Assembly (NCBI GenBank): GCA_024220525.1
Contig: JAMYWO010000188.1
Coordinates: 60,085-80,772, forward strand
DNA from: Cochliopodium minus
Lineage: Eukaryota > Discosea > Himatismenida > Cochliopodiidae
Length of the DNA: 20,688 nt
Direction: 5' to 3'
Part shown: piece after piece, positions 1 through 12,100 of the stretch
Layout: the number at the start of each line of letters is the position of its first letter
Position numbering within the stretch: the stretch's first letter is position 1
The notes under the pieces: model-generated
The model's database searches: none
Told to the model about the DNA's origin: nothing
Seen by the model: the letters and a program-made list of their open reading frames with translations, nothing else
Position numbers and translations under genes: made by a program

Positions 1-1508
1 ATCTCAAAAGGGAAAACCAAACAAAGAGGGTTCTTGTCACTGATAAATTCTTCAAAGATTTGTATGGCGACATTTCTGGAGGTTTCGTTCTTGGAAGGCT
101 CTCTCTTTGGAGGAACATCCAAAAACATTCCAGAAGCATCACTAGTAAACATATCACTGGTGTTATTGTCTCCTCCACTCATAAATAAATCTTGGGGAAA
201 CATAAAATCACCCTCGAGAGAAATGCCAGTAGTTCCATGATTAGGTTCCAAGTCCAAAATACTGTTTTCGGGTGAAGAATGGAACAAAATGGGTGGTAGA
301 GATTCTTCCTCGTTTTTTAGGATGTGTGAAATGAAAGTAGTGGGTTTGTTTCTAAATTCAATGGAAAAAGTGCTTTCGTAGAAGGATACTTTCTCGAAGA
401 AAAGAAGATACTTTGGCTTTTTCTGTGTGCACAAGTAGTCATAGAAATTTTTGCAGGAGGAGATGGATTTCAAGATATTCTCCAGTTCATGTTCCTTAAC
501 AGAATCCTCATTTTGGATACTCTCCTGATATTCATTTATCTCCCTCTGATTTTTGGCGGTGAATCTGGATTTACATATGGATAAGGAGGAAAAGATATTG
601 GTATCTATCTCCTTGTTTGTATTATCCCCTTCCTTCATCTTTTTGTTGGATCTCCAAAAACTTATTATCGACTTCCATCCTTTCTTACAGATTTGATATG
701 GTGGGTCTATCAATGGATTATACTTGAAATTCACTGATTTCAATGAAATACACTGTCTCAATTGAATAGGTACCAATGCCAACAAATTCTCTGAGCAATT
801 GAATCTTTTGAGGTATAATAATTTTGCTATTGATGTTGGAATCTTAGATATGCTATTCTTTTGCACATATAAATTCTTGAGATGAGTCATCGTGCATATT
901 TCTGATGGTAAAACTTTCAATCTGTTATGTGATAGATCCAAAGTTAGTATACTCGTCAAATCTATTGGTATGGTTATTGTGGTGAGAATATTCTTGGAGA
1001 GATCTAGCAATTTTAAATTATTGTCCGATATTTTCCTCAACTTCTCAAAATCTTCTTCCTCAAATTTCTCCAACTGATTCCCATTCAAATAAATTGAATC
1101 TATCTTCTTTTTCTTTTCTTTGAATTCTAAATATATATATATATGTGTTAAAAAATAAAGTTTATATTTCTATAATATTCAATTTACTATAGATGTTCTA
1201 ATTATAACCTTTAATATTCTTTGATATTTTTTTGGAGATTGAATTTTACCATTTATTTTTTTTTGTACTGAATCTATCTCTTTTGTGTTTAATAAATCTT
1301 CTCTGCTAAAACTATTTTGGATATATTTTTATGAATTTATTTTTTGGATCTTCAAATATATATTTTTTATATAGAAGAGTAGGATATTTATTTATTTTCT
1401 TTGATTAACTGTTTAATATTACCTTATTCCAAGTTTTCTACTTTTCATAACCAAATCATTAGATTTTTTCTTTTTGTTCTTTGGTGAATCAATTTTATCT
1501 TCTTTCAT
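1..1508 (-). CDS. Leucine-rich-repeat protein with RGS domain, 5' part (3' end outside window)
   Basis: Three exons on the minus strand: 1508-1423, 1311-1250 and 1126-1 (open at the edge). The introns are 1422-1312 (111 bases) and 1249-1127 (123 bases), both GT-AG. The start ATG (1508-1506) opens a Lys-rich N-terminus (MKEDKIDSPKNKKKK). Four to five LRRs follow, with consensus pieces such as LKLLDLSKN, ILTLDLSHNRLKVLP, LKNLYVQKNSISKIP and LKRFNCSEN. They end in the capping motif YNPLIDPP followed by a Gly-Trp helix, a common end to an LRR array. About 60 residues later comes an RGS-like helix pair (ELENILKSISSCKNFYDYL, then KYLLFFEKVSFYES). An insert of about 100 residues follows, rich in Ser, Asp, Gly and Asn, and then the RGS helix AIQIFEEFISDKNP. 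RGS domains accelerate GTP hydrolysis by heterotrimeric G-alpha subunits; the LRRs would bind a partner. The remaining RGS helices lie beyond the edge, so GAP competence cannot be judged. No signal peptide is visible, so it is probably cytosolic. Confidence is high for the LRRs and good for the RGS domain. Confidence 0.85.
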
Positions 1509-2327
1509 TTTCCTATATTAGTTTTTCAAGTTTTTTTTTTATTTATTTCAAATTTTAATTTTAAATGTTTACTATTCACTTGAAAGAGAAAATTATCCAT
1601 CCATTTGAAACATTTGGAATGATTCGAATCCCTCTTTTTTGAATCAAGGAAAGTTTAAAAATGTTTTAATTTCCTCATCAGAGAAACTTTCTTCTGGCTA
1701 ATTGATTAAAATCAAAATTTTGTTTTTATTTAATGGTGGATTTTGAAATTAATTTTTTTTTTTCAAAACGAAGGAAAATTAAATATAAAATTAAAATTTA
1801 ATAAATTAAATTTTTTTTTTTAATTTCACATCAATCAAAAATAAAAAATTTGTGAAAAGCTCATTAAAATTGGGGATGTTTAAAGGAAACTTTTGGAATT
1901 CACATTACTCCCTTAAATTGTGTGAAAAAGGATTTGGTTACCTTTAAAATTAGTTTTGAGATCTAAAGAAATCTCAATAGACCCTAATTTAATTGTGAAT
2001 AAAGTTTTTTGAAAAAAAGTAAATGAATTCAAATGTTTCAGAGATATTCCCAATCCTTTTGTAAAAAAAAAAAAGGAAACAAAACAAACAAATTTAGAAT
2101 GAAGATGATAATCAATGCAAAATTGTTCTTTTTGAATCAAAAAAATTAATATCAGATCCTTTTTACATTTTTTTTTTCTCTGAAATTTTATACATATGAA
2201 AATCTTTGTTAATATTAATTTATCACAAAAAGGAAAAAAATTTATTGAAGGTAGTTCCAAAATTTTATTAATTCAAATCAAGTATCTAATTAATAACAAT
2301 TTATTTTTTTTTTTTTTGGGAGGAACT
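1509..2327. other. AT-rich intergenic spacer
   Basis: This spacer holds long A and T runs and short low-complexity frames on both strands. None has a recognisable domain or sensible codon use. It must hold the promoter and 5' leader of the LRR-RGS gene and the 3' end of the minus-strand gene ending at 2328. I see no clear TATA element, RNA gene or transposon in it. Confidence 0.6.
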
Positions 2328-2714
2328 TCAGTTGGGGCAATTAGCATCGTAACAAGACGTATCACCTGGTTCACAAAAGGTAAGACCATCATAGCCACCA
2401 TAAATGTAAGGAGTAACCATACAAGCACCTAAATTTTCTAATTGATGGTTTGCTCTCAAAATTGCCATTGGAAAAAAAGCAAAAATTAGTCTGTAAAAAA
2501 TACTTTGTGCACATTTATTGAAGTTTATTTGACATGTGCTTTCTGTTGCATAGCTGTCTACATCTGTACCTGAACAACAACCACTGATATTTAAAGTTTT
2601 TTATATTTTAACTTTAAATAAATTAACTTTTTTTCTCCCCAAAAATATTGTACATGTAAGCATAGGTAAGAATCTTGAGAAATAAGTTATTATATTCTAA
2701 ACCAACAAGCTGAA
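2328..2714 (-). CDS. Unrecognised cysteine-containing protein, 3' exons (5' end unresolved; possibly a remnant)
   Basis: Two joined stretches read as protein on the minus strand. The terminal exon is 2569-2328. It carries TDVDSYATESTCQINFNKC, a hydrophobic stretch SIFYRLIFAFFPMAIL, then LGACMVTPYIYGGYDGL and TFCEPGDTSCYDANCPN before a TGA stop. An upstream exon, about 2714-2628, encodes LVGLEYNNLFLKILTYAYM followed by YNIFGEKK. A 58-base GT-AG intron (2627-2570) joins them in frame, matching the intron size of the neighbouring gene. The spaced cysteines suggest a secreted or extracellular protein, but I see no certain signal peptide. Further upstream, GGAGCTAGATCAATAATTCC (about 2769-2750) opens a readable piece that soon meets a stop with no usable donor. 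The gene may have a 5' part I failed to find, or it may be a decayed fragment. I do not recognise the family. It is divergent from the giant gene starting at 3148. Confidence 0.5.
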
Positions 2715-3147
2715 CTATTTAAATTTTTCAACCTTTTTTATATTGTGTAAGGAATTATTGATCTAGCTCCTAAAAAAGAAAAAAATTTGCAGACTTAAAA
2801 TTTTAATGAATTTTTTATTTAAATCTTTTGAAATTGAAAAAAAAAAATATAAAATAAAATTATAAAAATTAAATCCATTTTGGAATAATGAGTTTATTTT
2901 GAAGTGTAATTCAAAATTTTGTATGATTTATTAATTTGTATTTTTTTGAGAATAAAAAATGTAAAAATATTTATTGATTTATTTGTTGAAATGAGAAATT
3001 TTAGATTGTTGGTAAATATCATTTTGATCAAAATGAAAACAATACTTTTTTTTTTAAATTGTTTGATGTCTCACTTTTAAAAATCATAGAATAAAATAAT
3101 AAAAAAAAAATTTATCCTTTCTTCATCTTTTGCAAAAAAAAAAAAAA
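2715..3147. promoter_or_regulatory. AT-rich spacer between divergent genes; presumed promoter of the giant gene
   Basis: The spacer is almost entirely A/T, with several A or T runs of 8-15 bases, one directly against the start codon at 3148. It lies between a minus-strand gene and the plus-strand giant gene, so it probably serves both. I could not identify a specific core-promoter motif, and the call rests on position. It may also contain unrecognised 5' exons of the minus-strand gene. Confidence 0.4.
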
Positions 3148-6100
3148 ATGGTTAATTTTATAATTTATTCCAACATTATTTCTAAATATTCATATTCTTA
3201 AATATTAGGAAAAACACGATATCTATGATGGTTATTTTGGACTAATCATAAATACAATGGAAAAGAAATCAGTGAAGGGAAAAGATCAATTTGTTGAATT
3301 ATGTACAAATTTGGAAAATATTGGGATTAGTAAACCTATATTGGTTTCCAATAATGTCACAAAGAACATATTTATGGAAGGATTCGAGAATTTGAGAAAA
3401 CAAGTTGAAGAAAGATCAAAAAATAAAAGAAATTTACTCATATTAGTGATTAATTCTCTGGGAGAAGAGAAAACGAATAATTTGATCATGTGCGATTATA
3501 ATACAGTTCAAAAAGAAGAAAATTCAACCATCCCAACAAAATATATCTATCAAATGATAAGAGATTTGAATTTTGTTCATACATTGTTCATTTTCACTGG
3601 AACCAACATAGATTTCAAAGAGTAAATTTTAATTACAATATTTTATGATGGGTTTATAATTTATAACAATATTTTATAAGGAAATCGAATTCACCACTCC
3701 TTAAATTCGATATAGAATCTTCAAAATCTTTGGTATCAAATTCATTCAAGAATGGTTACTTTGTAATTCAAAAGAGATCAAATACAATCAAGATTTCGAA
3801 TGAATTTTTCGAATCAATCAACAAATCTCTTGTTGAAGTGATCCAAAAGAATGAAATCTATACAGCAAAGAAATTTTATGACCTCATTACATTGATAGCA
3901 AAGCATACATCATCATCATCATCATCATCATTTGGAGAAATGAAAAAAATGAATTCAGAGGGAATCCCAATAATCACTAATTTCCTCAAATATAAATCAA
4001 TTTCTTACAATACAGAGGATAATGAAACAGATATAATCTTCTCCGAAAATTATCATAACTCAGTGATCAAGTATTTCAAGGGATTCAATTTAATGGATTT
4101 CACACAAAAAATAAAGGAATTCAAAAAGTTTAAGCCAAACAAATTCCAATCCATGGATATAGAAGAATTTTACTTAAAGTTGGAGCCCAATATACACGTT
4201 GATCACAAAGAAATAATGAAATCTCTCAAAAACAATGAAAGTTATACTATTTACATGGAAGGAGTTGCTGGTATTGGAAAGTCTTATTTCTGTAAACAAA
4301 TCTTAAAAAATTGGGCTTTGAACTACACTCCTAAATCCAAGATTCAGTTTGTTATTTACCTCCCTTTGGTAGATTTTTGTACTTCCACAAGCAAAGAGAT
4401 GCCCATTCTTGAGCGTATTGGTTCATATGTATTACAAAAGATCAAGATTGAAGAAAAGAATTTTAAACCAAAAGAATTCACAAAACTTCTTCTCGAAAAA
4501 GCAGAAAAGAACCAACTTTTGTGGATTTTTGATGGATGGTCCGATTTGGAGAAGCTCTCTTACGATAACCAATACGCTGAAGTTGCCAAAGATCTTTGTA
4601 CCTTTGTAGAGAATTTATCTGGTAATGTCATCCTCAAAAAAAGAATAATCACTTCTAGAACTGAAAAATCCTGCATATCTATACCGAAAGTAGGCTCCAA
4701 ATATTTGGTATTTTGTGGGTTTACTGAGAATCAATATTCTTCTTTTTACAAGAACTATTTCTATGCAAGTGATGTTCAAGATAGAGCTTATCAGTTCTTT
4801 GAACAGAGCAAAAGTTTCAATGATATTATCTACCATCCTCTTCATCTTTCTTTCATTTGCAAAAAAGTGGAATCTCAGTTAAAGAATAACGAAAAATTAG
4901 AAGAGGAATCAATTATTTCTTCTTTGGTGAGCTCCATCCTGGATGGAAACATTATAGAAGAAATTAAAGAAGATATCCACAATCTTCTATTAAAATTTGC
5001 TCAGGCATCAATCAATAAAAACAATGTTGTATTGTATCAAGGGGGATTAGAAAAGTTTCTAAAGGATAACGAAAGGCTGCAAGGAGATTTCATCGGTTGT
5101 GGATTGATCAGGAAGATTAGTTTGGGACCTGAAAAATTTGCATGGGCAATCTTATCTCTTGGTGTTTTGAGACACTTCACAAACTACAAGGAGGAAACTG
5201 AAGATGAATTAGGATCATCCAGTAACAATTTGGTGATTAAAAATAGAGAATATACAAGCTTTTATGCAAAAGAAATAGAAAAACTTTTGAAGGAGTTGAA
5301 AGGCCCTTTATCATTGAACAAAGAAGTTTCAGAAAAGATTTTGGAGTTGATGACTTATCTCCAACATTCCAAACTGAACGAATTCAATGAAAAAAAGATA
5401 GAGATTGATCAAGAAGTAATGGAGATAACTTCTGTATTTAAACTTCATTATTCTCAATTCACCAATGCTTTTCAATTCGATTATCCTGCAATTTGTGCCA
5501 TATTTCACAGATTGAAAGAAATTTGCATAGAAAAAAAAGTTTCCAGACCTGTAAGAGATTATTTCGAATTTATTTTGAATTTATTTTTTCCTTATTTTTA
5601 AAAATTAGCCTAGTTTGCTTTTCTATTTCGTAAATACTTACAAGAATATAACTTCTCTTCAAAATGATGATTATGAACTAATAAAAAAAGTTTTTGATTT
5701 GGGGAACATCTCCATTTTGCAGATTTTCATTTCTTATCTTACAGATCTGTTAACAAAATCTTTTATATCCAAGTCTAAAAATCTAGAAAACTTATCTGAT
5801 AAAGTTTTTTGTTGGTTAAGGTGCCTTATTTTGACGTCAAAACTTATTGGAGACCAAACAAAACATTTATGGAGTGATTTTTTGAAAACAGTTTTGGAGA
5901 ACGCATCTTCTGAATGCCTCAGTCAGTTCCCTACCTCTTTCATGAATAACTATCCTCTCATTTCTCCACATCTCCCGATTACATCTGACGAACTCTTTTA
6001 TCTTCTTGAAAAAACTAAATCATCCAAGGTAATTCATCCCTTTTTATTAACAACATTTTAATATTATTGTTAATTTAAATTTAGAAAAAAAATTTGAGTT

Positions 6101-9100
6101 TTCTTGTTGATTTTTTCCAAAGTATTTTTGGATCTGGTGACAACATTGCCTTAAGATTTGAATTTCTCCACCAATCTCGCCTCCTTGAAGTATTCAAAAG
6201 AACAATTCACGACAACCACATCAAAATTGACTGTGCAGAAGTTATTGCCCAATCTATGTCTTTGGTGAACGTTTTCTTTTTTGCAATAAATTTTGAGAGC
6301 AAGCATAGCGTACATGAAATTAAGACTCTTGAGAGTTTGATAAGAGACATCATCTCCAATATAGAAGATAAAACACCAATTCTTAACTTGCCACTAATGA
6401 TCAAGCATTCTTTCACTCATTGTGCAAATAAAGAAGTATTCAAAAAAGTTCTGAATGATTATATGTTCGAATGCTATCAGAATTCCAAAACAAAGAAGGT
6501 CTTGGAGTTTTTAAAATCCAAGAAGAATTTATTGGATATCAAAGTGATTGAATTTCTTTTGACTATCGAGGGTGATCAAAGACCTCTCATTAAATTTGAA
6601 AATGCAATTGCTAACAACTACATTTCTGGTAATTCAATTGGATTCCCTTCCTCCTCTATAGTTAGAAAATTTTTTTTCAATGTTGAATCTCAAAAAGAAG
6701 CGATATTATCAAACAAGGGGGTTTCTCAAAAGGCATTAGATGAAATGAATATTGAACATGGTCTCCTTTCCACCACTTTTGTCAAAAATCTTCAGAATTC
6801 CCCCAAAAATGAAGATATCATCTCCTCTCTCAAGAACTTTTGTTTATTCATCAATGATATTGGGGTTCATGCAAAATCATTCATCGAGAAAACTGAAGGG
6901 ATTTTCGATCAATTTGTAATTTTATAAAATATAATTCATTCATATTCAATAATTAATCAAAATTTAAAATCTAGTTGTACAAAGATAATGTTATGAATTT
7001 TTGGGCTAATAATTCTTTGCATTCCATCTTAGAAGTCTTCAGTGTTGTTACTGATGATCAATACAATAAAGAATCTCAGTATTTGTTTTTCTGTGAAAGA
7101 TTCGTATCCTCATTGATCAAAAAGGAATTTTTGGGAACAAAGAACGAATTTGAACTGAGAAGATGGCTTGTTAATTCATTTGACTTTCTCAATAGAGAAT
7201 TAGTTACAAGAAATCTAAAAGTTTGGGAAATCTTCTTTCAACAAATTTGCTCAGTCATTTTCAACAACTTTAATCGTTTTAAACCTCCTCCAAGAATAAA
7301 ATGGTTCGACAATAAGAAGAAGGAATTGACAGAGTTGGGATCCAGATTCGTTTCCAAAGAATTAGACAGTGCATTCAGAGATTTGTCGGAAATCCTAACG
7401 AGCATCAAAAAAGGAGAAATCAAATATGGACATATAGAAGAGATTAGAAAGTACTATGTTGGAATCAACATTAACTTTAACGATGAAGAAATTAAAGGAT
7501 TCACAAACGAAGAGATAGATACCATACTCAAACAATTCAACAAAATACTTGAAGATTTGCAGGATTGGCAGACTATTTTCAACTGGCTCCGCTCGAATAA
7601 TTGCACAGATTGTGAGGATATTTACAACAAAACAGTGGATCAGTTACACCAAAAAGAAGAATCGACTTTGTCCATTTTGTTCGAAGTAAACAAAGAAAAT
7701 CAATCGAAAACACGCGAACTAGAGCCTGAATACAAAGAGTTTTTGCTTTATTTCATCAAAAAAGAAAGTGCTCTTTTTACTTCTTATGCAAAAGAGTATC
7801 TTTTAGAACAACTCAAAATTTCTCAAAAGAAAAGAGTGATGGAGGATGATATTCCCATCGATGATGATGAAGAAAGAGATATTTCAATAAAAGATAGATT
7901 GAAAAACTTTGAAAATGAAAAAGTATCTCTTTCGCAAATCAACCTTGTTCTCATAAAAACAAGAAAATCTCTTCTCGATATCCTCACATCTGGAGATATC
8001 AAATTGCATGAAATTCACAAAGCAATCATGTTTATGAAATCAGGATTGGAAAACGAACTTCAATCGATAGGAAGTTACCACTTCTTTAAAAATGAAATTA
8101 AAGATAAGTTCTCCGAAAGATTGGAGTACTTAGAAAAGAGTTTCAAACTTTCTTCTATCACTGAAAACCTCCCAAAGATACTTAATGTCATTAAACGATA
8201 CAGTATTTATTCTGATGAGAAGGATGAAATCTACATTTATCTCGAAAACCAACAAAAATTCTTCGAAGAGAGAAGAGCTAATATTTCTTTGAATGAAGCA
8301 AGCAAACTTTTGGAAGATTTCAAAAAGGTATTCAATCTTGATGAACAACAAATGAACCTCTTCAAGAATCTAGGTGATTATAATCAATTTATCGATTTCT
8401 TGAAAGAAAAGAAATTCTATGGATCGGATAGAGGATTTGAGCATTTCACACAACTCATTTCTCAAAACTTCCAGGGTGAGAACAAATTCGATAGGGCACT
8501 CCTTAATGATCTTATCGTATCTCAGATGTTGCTTGATTCATTCATATCTGCAATGGAGAATAGAACAGGATTGGACATCTTGATTAAAGAATTTTGCAAA
8601 ATCAAAATTAATGATCTCATCTGCCTCAAGAATGTGAAACAAAATCTTGATATAATCAAGGGATGGGATGAGCAAATCAAACCAGGACATACATCTGAAA
8701 ATGCAACCAAGATATGCGAAGCATTGCTCAAATCTGGCAAATATCATTTCAGACTCAAAAGTGGCATATTCTCAAATCACATTGACACTGATTTGGAATT
8801 CCATGATACTCAAGATACTGTGAGTTACTTGGTTGAATACACTATGGAATCGATAAATCAAGATGATCAAGAACAAGATAAAAAAATCAAAAAGCAATTC
8901 ATGTATCACGATAAGCTTGAAGATGTTGTTTCAAGATGGACAATCTTTTTCGTTCAAGATGAGAACTCTGCTATTAACAAATTTATATCTATCCACAAAA
9001 CACTACTCGTAATCAAAAACTTGTTTCTTGAGATGCAAAATTATGGACATCCTTCTTACCAAGACTCCATCAAAACCATTGAGCTAAATGAAGAGATCTT

Positions 9101-12100
9101 GAAAAAGTTGAAAGAGTATTCATATGACTTTGAAGAAAGGATCTCTGATTGGAAAAAAACTCTTCAAGAATTGCAACTTAAAAATAGTTTGTTGCTTTTC
9201 TTCAACATGAAACAAATCCTTACTCTTCAAGAAGCCATTTCTTCACAAAATTGGCAAGTTATGTATCCCTTTTTCAAAGTAATTTTTCGTTACAGAACAC
9301 CTACTATTGAAAGAATCAAAGAAATTGTTGAGAAACACCCTGTAATGAAGCCCATCGAAGAAAACGAGCTTATTTGTGATTTTGAAAACCTCTTATTATC
9401 AGGATCTGAAGAAAGAGCATTTACTTCTATCGAACAACTTGCTAATTTGATGAAATTGGTAAAAGAAGATGCAAATGAAAGATCTACAAACAACAGTGAA
9501 ATAGATCCTTTCTTGTTTGGACCAGAATCTGATCTTGTGCCTGTCAAAGTATTTCTTGCTTTTAATTTTACTCCAGAGGAAATTTTCCAACTGCTCATTT
9601 CAATTTATGAAGAAAGAAAGCCTTCTCCAAAAGAAATCTTTTCATGTTCACCAAAAACAACACTCCAAGAACTTGTGCAACATCTTAATCTCATGAAATT
9701 TGTAAAGAATGGAAACTTTACTTTTCTTTACGTTGAAAGGTTATCTCATAAACTAAGACAGGAGCTTTTAAGTTATCAAATGAATCTTGGCAAATATGCA
9801 TCGGTAAATTTCATCTTCACAAAAGAAAAGGGAAGTGATGTTTTTAGTGGATGGTTTACAAAAGTTGATTTCTCAAATCCTCTCATTAAATCAAATTATC
9901 TCAACAAAGATATCTACAAGATTTCATCTCATCTTCTACAAAACAAATTGTACAACACAAACATCACTTTTGTTCAAGGAAATCCAGGAGATGGAAAAAG
10001 TCATTATATCAAAAAGCAAATTAGGAATGATACCCTAAAAGGAGACAAAGAAATCTACATTAGAATAAACGAAAAATTCATTGTTTCAAATGTTATCAAG
10101 AAATTTAGAGAAGCATCCCTCAAAGAATCTCCTACTAGAAAATATTCTGTTCATTTTAGTATCAGTTGTTTCGCTCCTCTATCTGATATTGATCAGTTCT
10201 TCTTCTCAATGATCTTTACCAATATCATTTCTGATGATGAAAAAGGAGATTTTTTTTCGTTTGAAAATCCTCAAAACTGGAACATTTATGTTGAAATACC
10301 TTGTAGTACAATACCTGAGAATTCAACAATGGAAGAAGTCAAAAATTTTGAATCTGAATCTCTCATCAATTTTTTCCCTTCTCTCAAATACTCTTCAACC
10401 AAAGTTGAAATCAAAAGTGATGATAATTATGATATCGATCAAGCTGCTAGATTCGTCACCTTTTTTCTTTACTCTTACTTACAGAAATTGGATGACAATT
10501 CAGATAGAAGATTGATTGATCTTAACATCTCTGAAGTAAAATCCAAGTTCAATTTCAAAAACATAATTGATCTTGTCCTTTCCCAAGCAAACAACATGAG
10601 GGAAGATCATAAAATCAGGGAGATATTGAACAAAGTTTTTAAAGAGTACACTGTTGGAAGTGAATTGTGGAAGATGAAGAAGATCCATCAGAGATTCTTC
10701 ATCTCATTCATGTCAAGAAGATTTGACTTCCTTTCCAAAAATAATCAATTTAGGAATAATGACATGGGTATTGCAAATCCTCAAGTCTATGGTGCATATC
10801 TTAGATTGGGATCTATTCTCATCAATCAAATGCTTCATGAAGGTAAATTATCAAAATTGAAATTCGTTTATTTAAATTTTGATTTTTTTTCAAAAACATA
10901 TTATAGCTGATAACTTTTCAAACAGAAAGATCAGATATGATTGGACAAGATATCCTCATGTATATTTTATTTATGATGATCAATCATTCAAAGTGCTTGC
11001 TCTCAACAAGAAAGATCAAAAAGATTTATCTAATGTGAAAAGAATCAAAGAAATAGAATCTTTAGAAGCAGGTATTATGAAGGATGTTAACTTTCCTATG
11101 GTACCTGAAAGAGAAGTACTTAAAAGAAGATCCACTCTCATAAAATATCTTTCAGTTGCAATGAACATAAAAGAAGATGTTGTCTCGGAAATTTTGAGAT
11201 CAAGCAAGTACATTCTTACACTAGATTATGCCTTGAAATTGATCCAAATACATGAAAGACAACTTGATCGTATGCCAACTGTCATCATGGGGTAAATTTG
11301 TTTTAGATAGTAAACTTTTTTTTTTTTTTGAAATAATAAATTAAATTTTAGAGAGACTGGGGTTGGAAAGAGTGAACTCCTCAAAATCTACTCAGAGTTA
11401 CTCAATTCTTCAAACAACTATAATCCGAATGTTGCTTATGAAATATTTGTTTGGTTGAGGGATGTAGCTCTTCCTATCTTTCAAGAAGATCTTTCAACTT
11501 ATACCAAATGCAAAGAGATTCTTTATAATAGTCTCACGTTTCAAGGAAGAATAATTGAAGTTGTCAAAAGGTTAAGCATGGTTGACTTTGAAAAGACAAA
11601 AACCCTGATTCAAGAATGGGAATTAAACAAAGTGAAAAACAGATTGATCGAAATAAACGATAATGTACAAATAAATCAACTCAAAAATGATAGAGAGCAG
11701 TTCTTTACACTCAAACTTGACACCAACTCTCTTGTCAAAATTCTTTCTACCATCTTCCTAAAAGCGGACGTGATTAAGAATGAACTTATCGAATCTCTTA
11801 TTCCTAGATTGAACAATCACATCAAAAACCTCAATTTGGAAAATATTGATAAAGAATACTATCTTAATCTCATCTCATCTTCTGATCAAGATCTCAAAAA
11901 GAGAATCCAAGATGTTTTTAACTTGGTTCTTGTTTCCAAAGGAGACTTTTTCAACAAATTCACAATCAAATTTAAAGATTTTGTTGAAGATAGTTTATGT
12001 GATAAATTAATCATCCTCAAAAAAACTGATCTCTTTCTTGAAACATTCAACAACTACAAAAATGATATAAATAACAAAGAAAAGATCCTCCAAACTCTTG

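Noticed and set aside
1188-1197. Ten-base microexon splitting the second LRR-RGS intron into 52 and 61 bases
   Set aside because: The lengths look attractive, but including it creates a stop at the junction, whereas the single 123-base intron keeps the frame.
1644-1697. Possible minus-strand terminal exon reading PEESFSDEEIKTFLNFP before a TGA, after an AG acceptor
   Set aside because: It is only 18 codons. No upstream exon with a convincing donor is visible, and AT-rich DNA can give this by chance.
1913-2432. Open frames on both strands in the spacer around 1913-2432
   Set aside because: They are made of homopolymer and low-complexity sequence with no motif. The plus-strand one overlaps the better-supported minus-strand exon at 2328-2569.
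3257-3259. ATG at 3257 as the true start of the giant gene
   Set aside because: The sequence just upstream in the same frame reads as good protein after an AG acceptor at 3208. It is kept only as an alternative.
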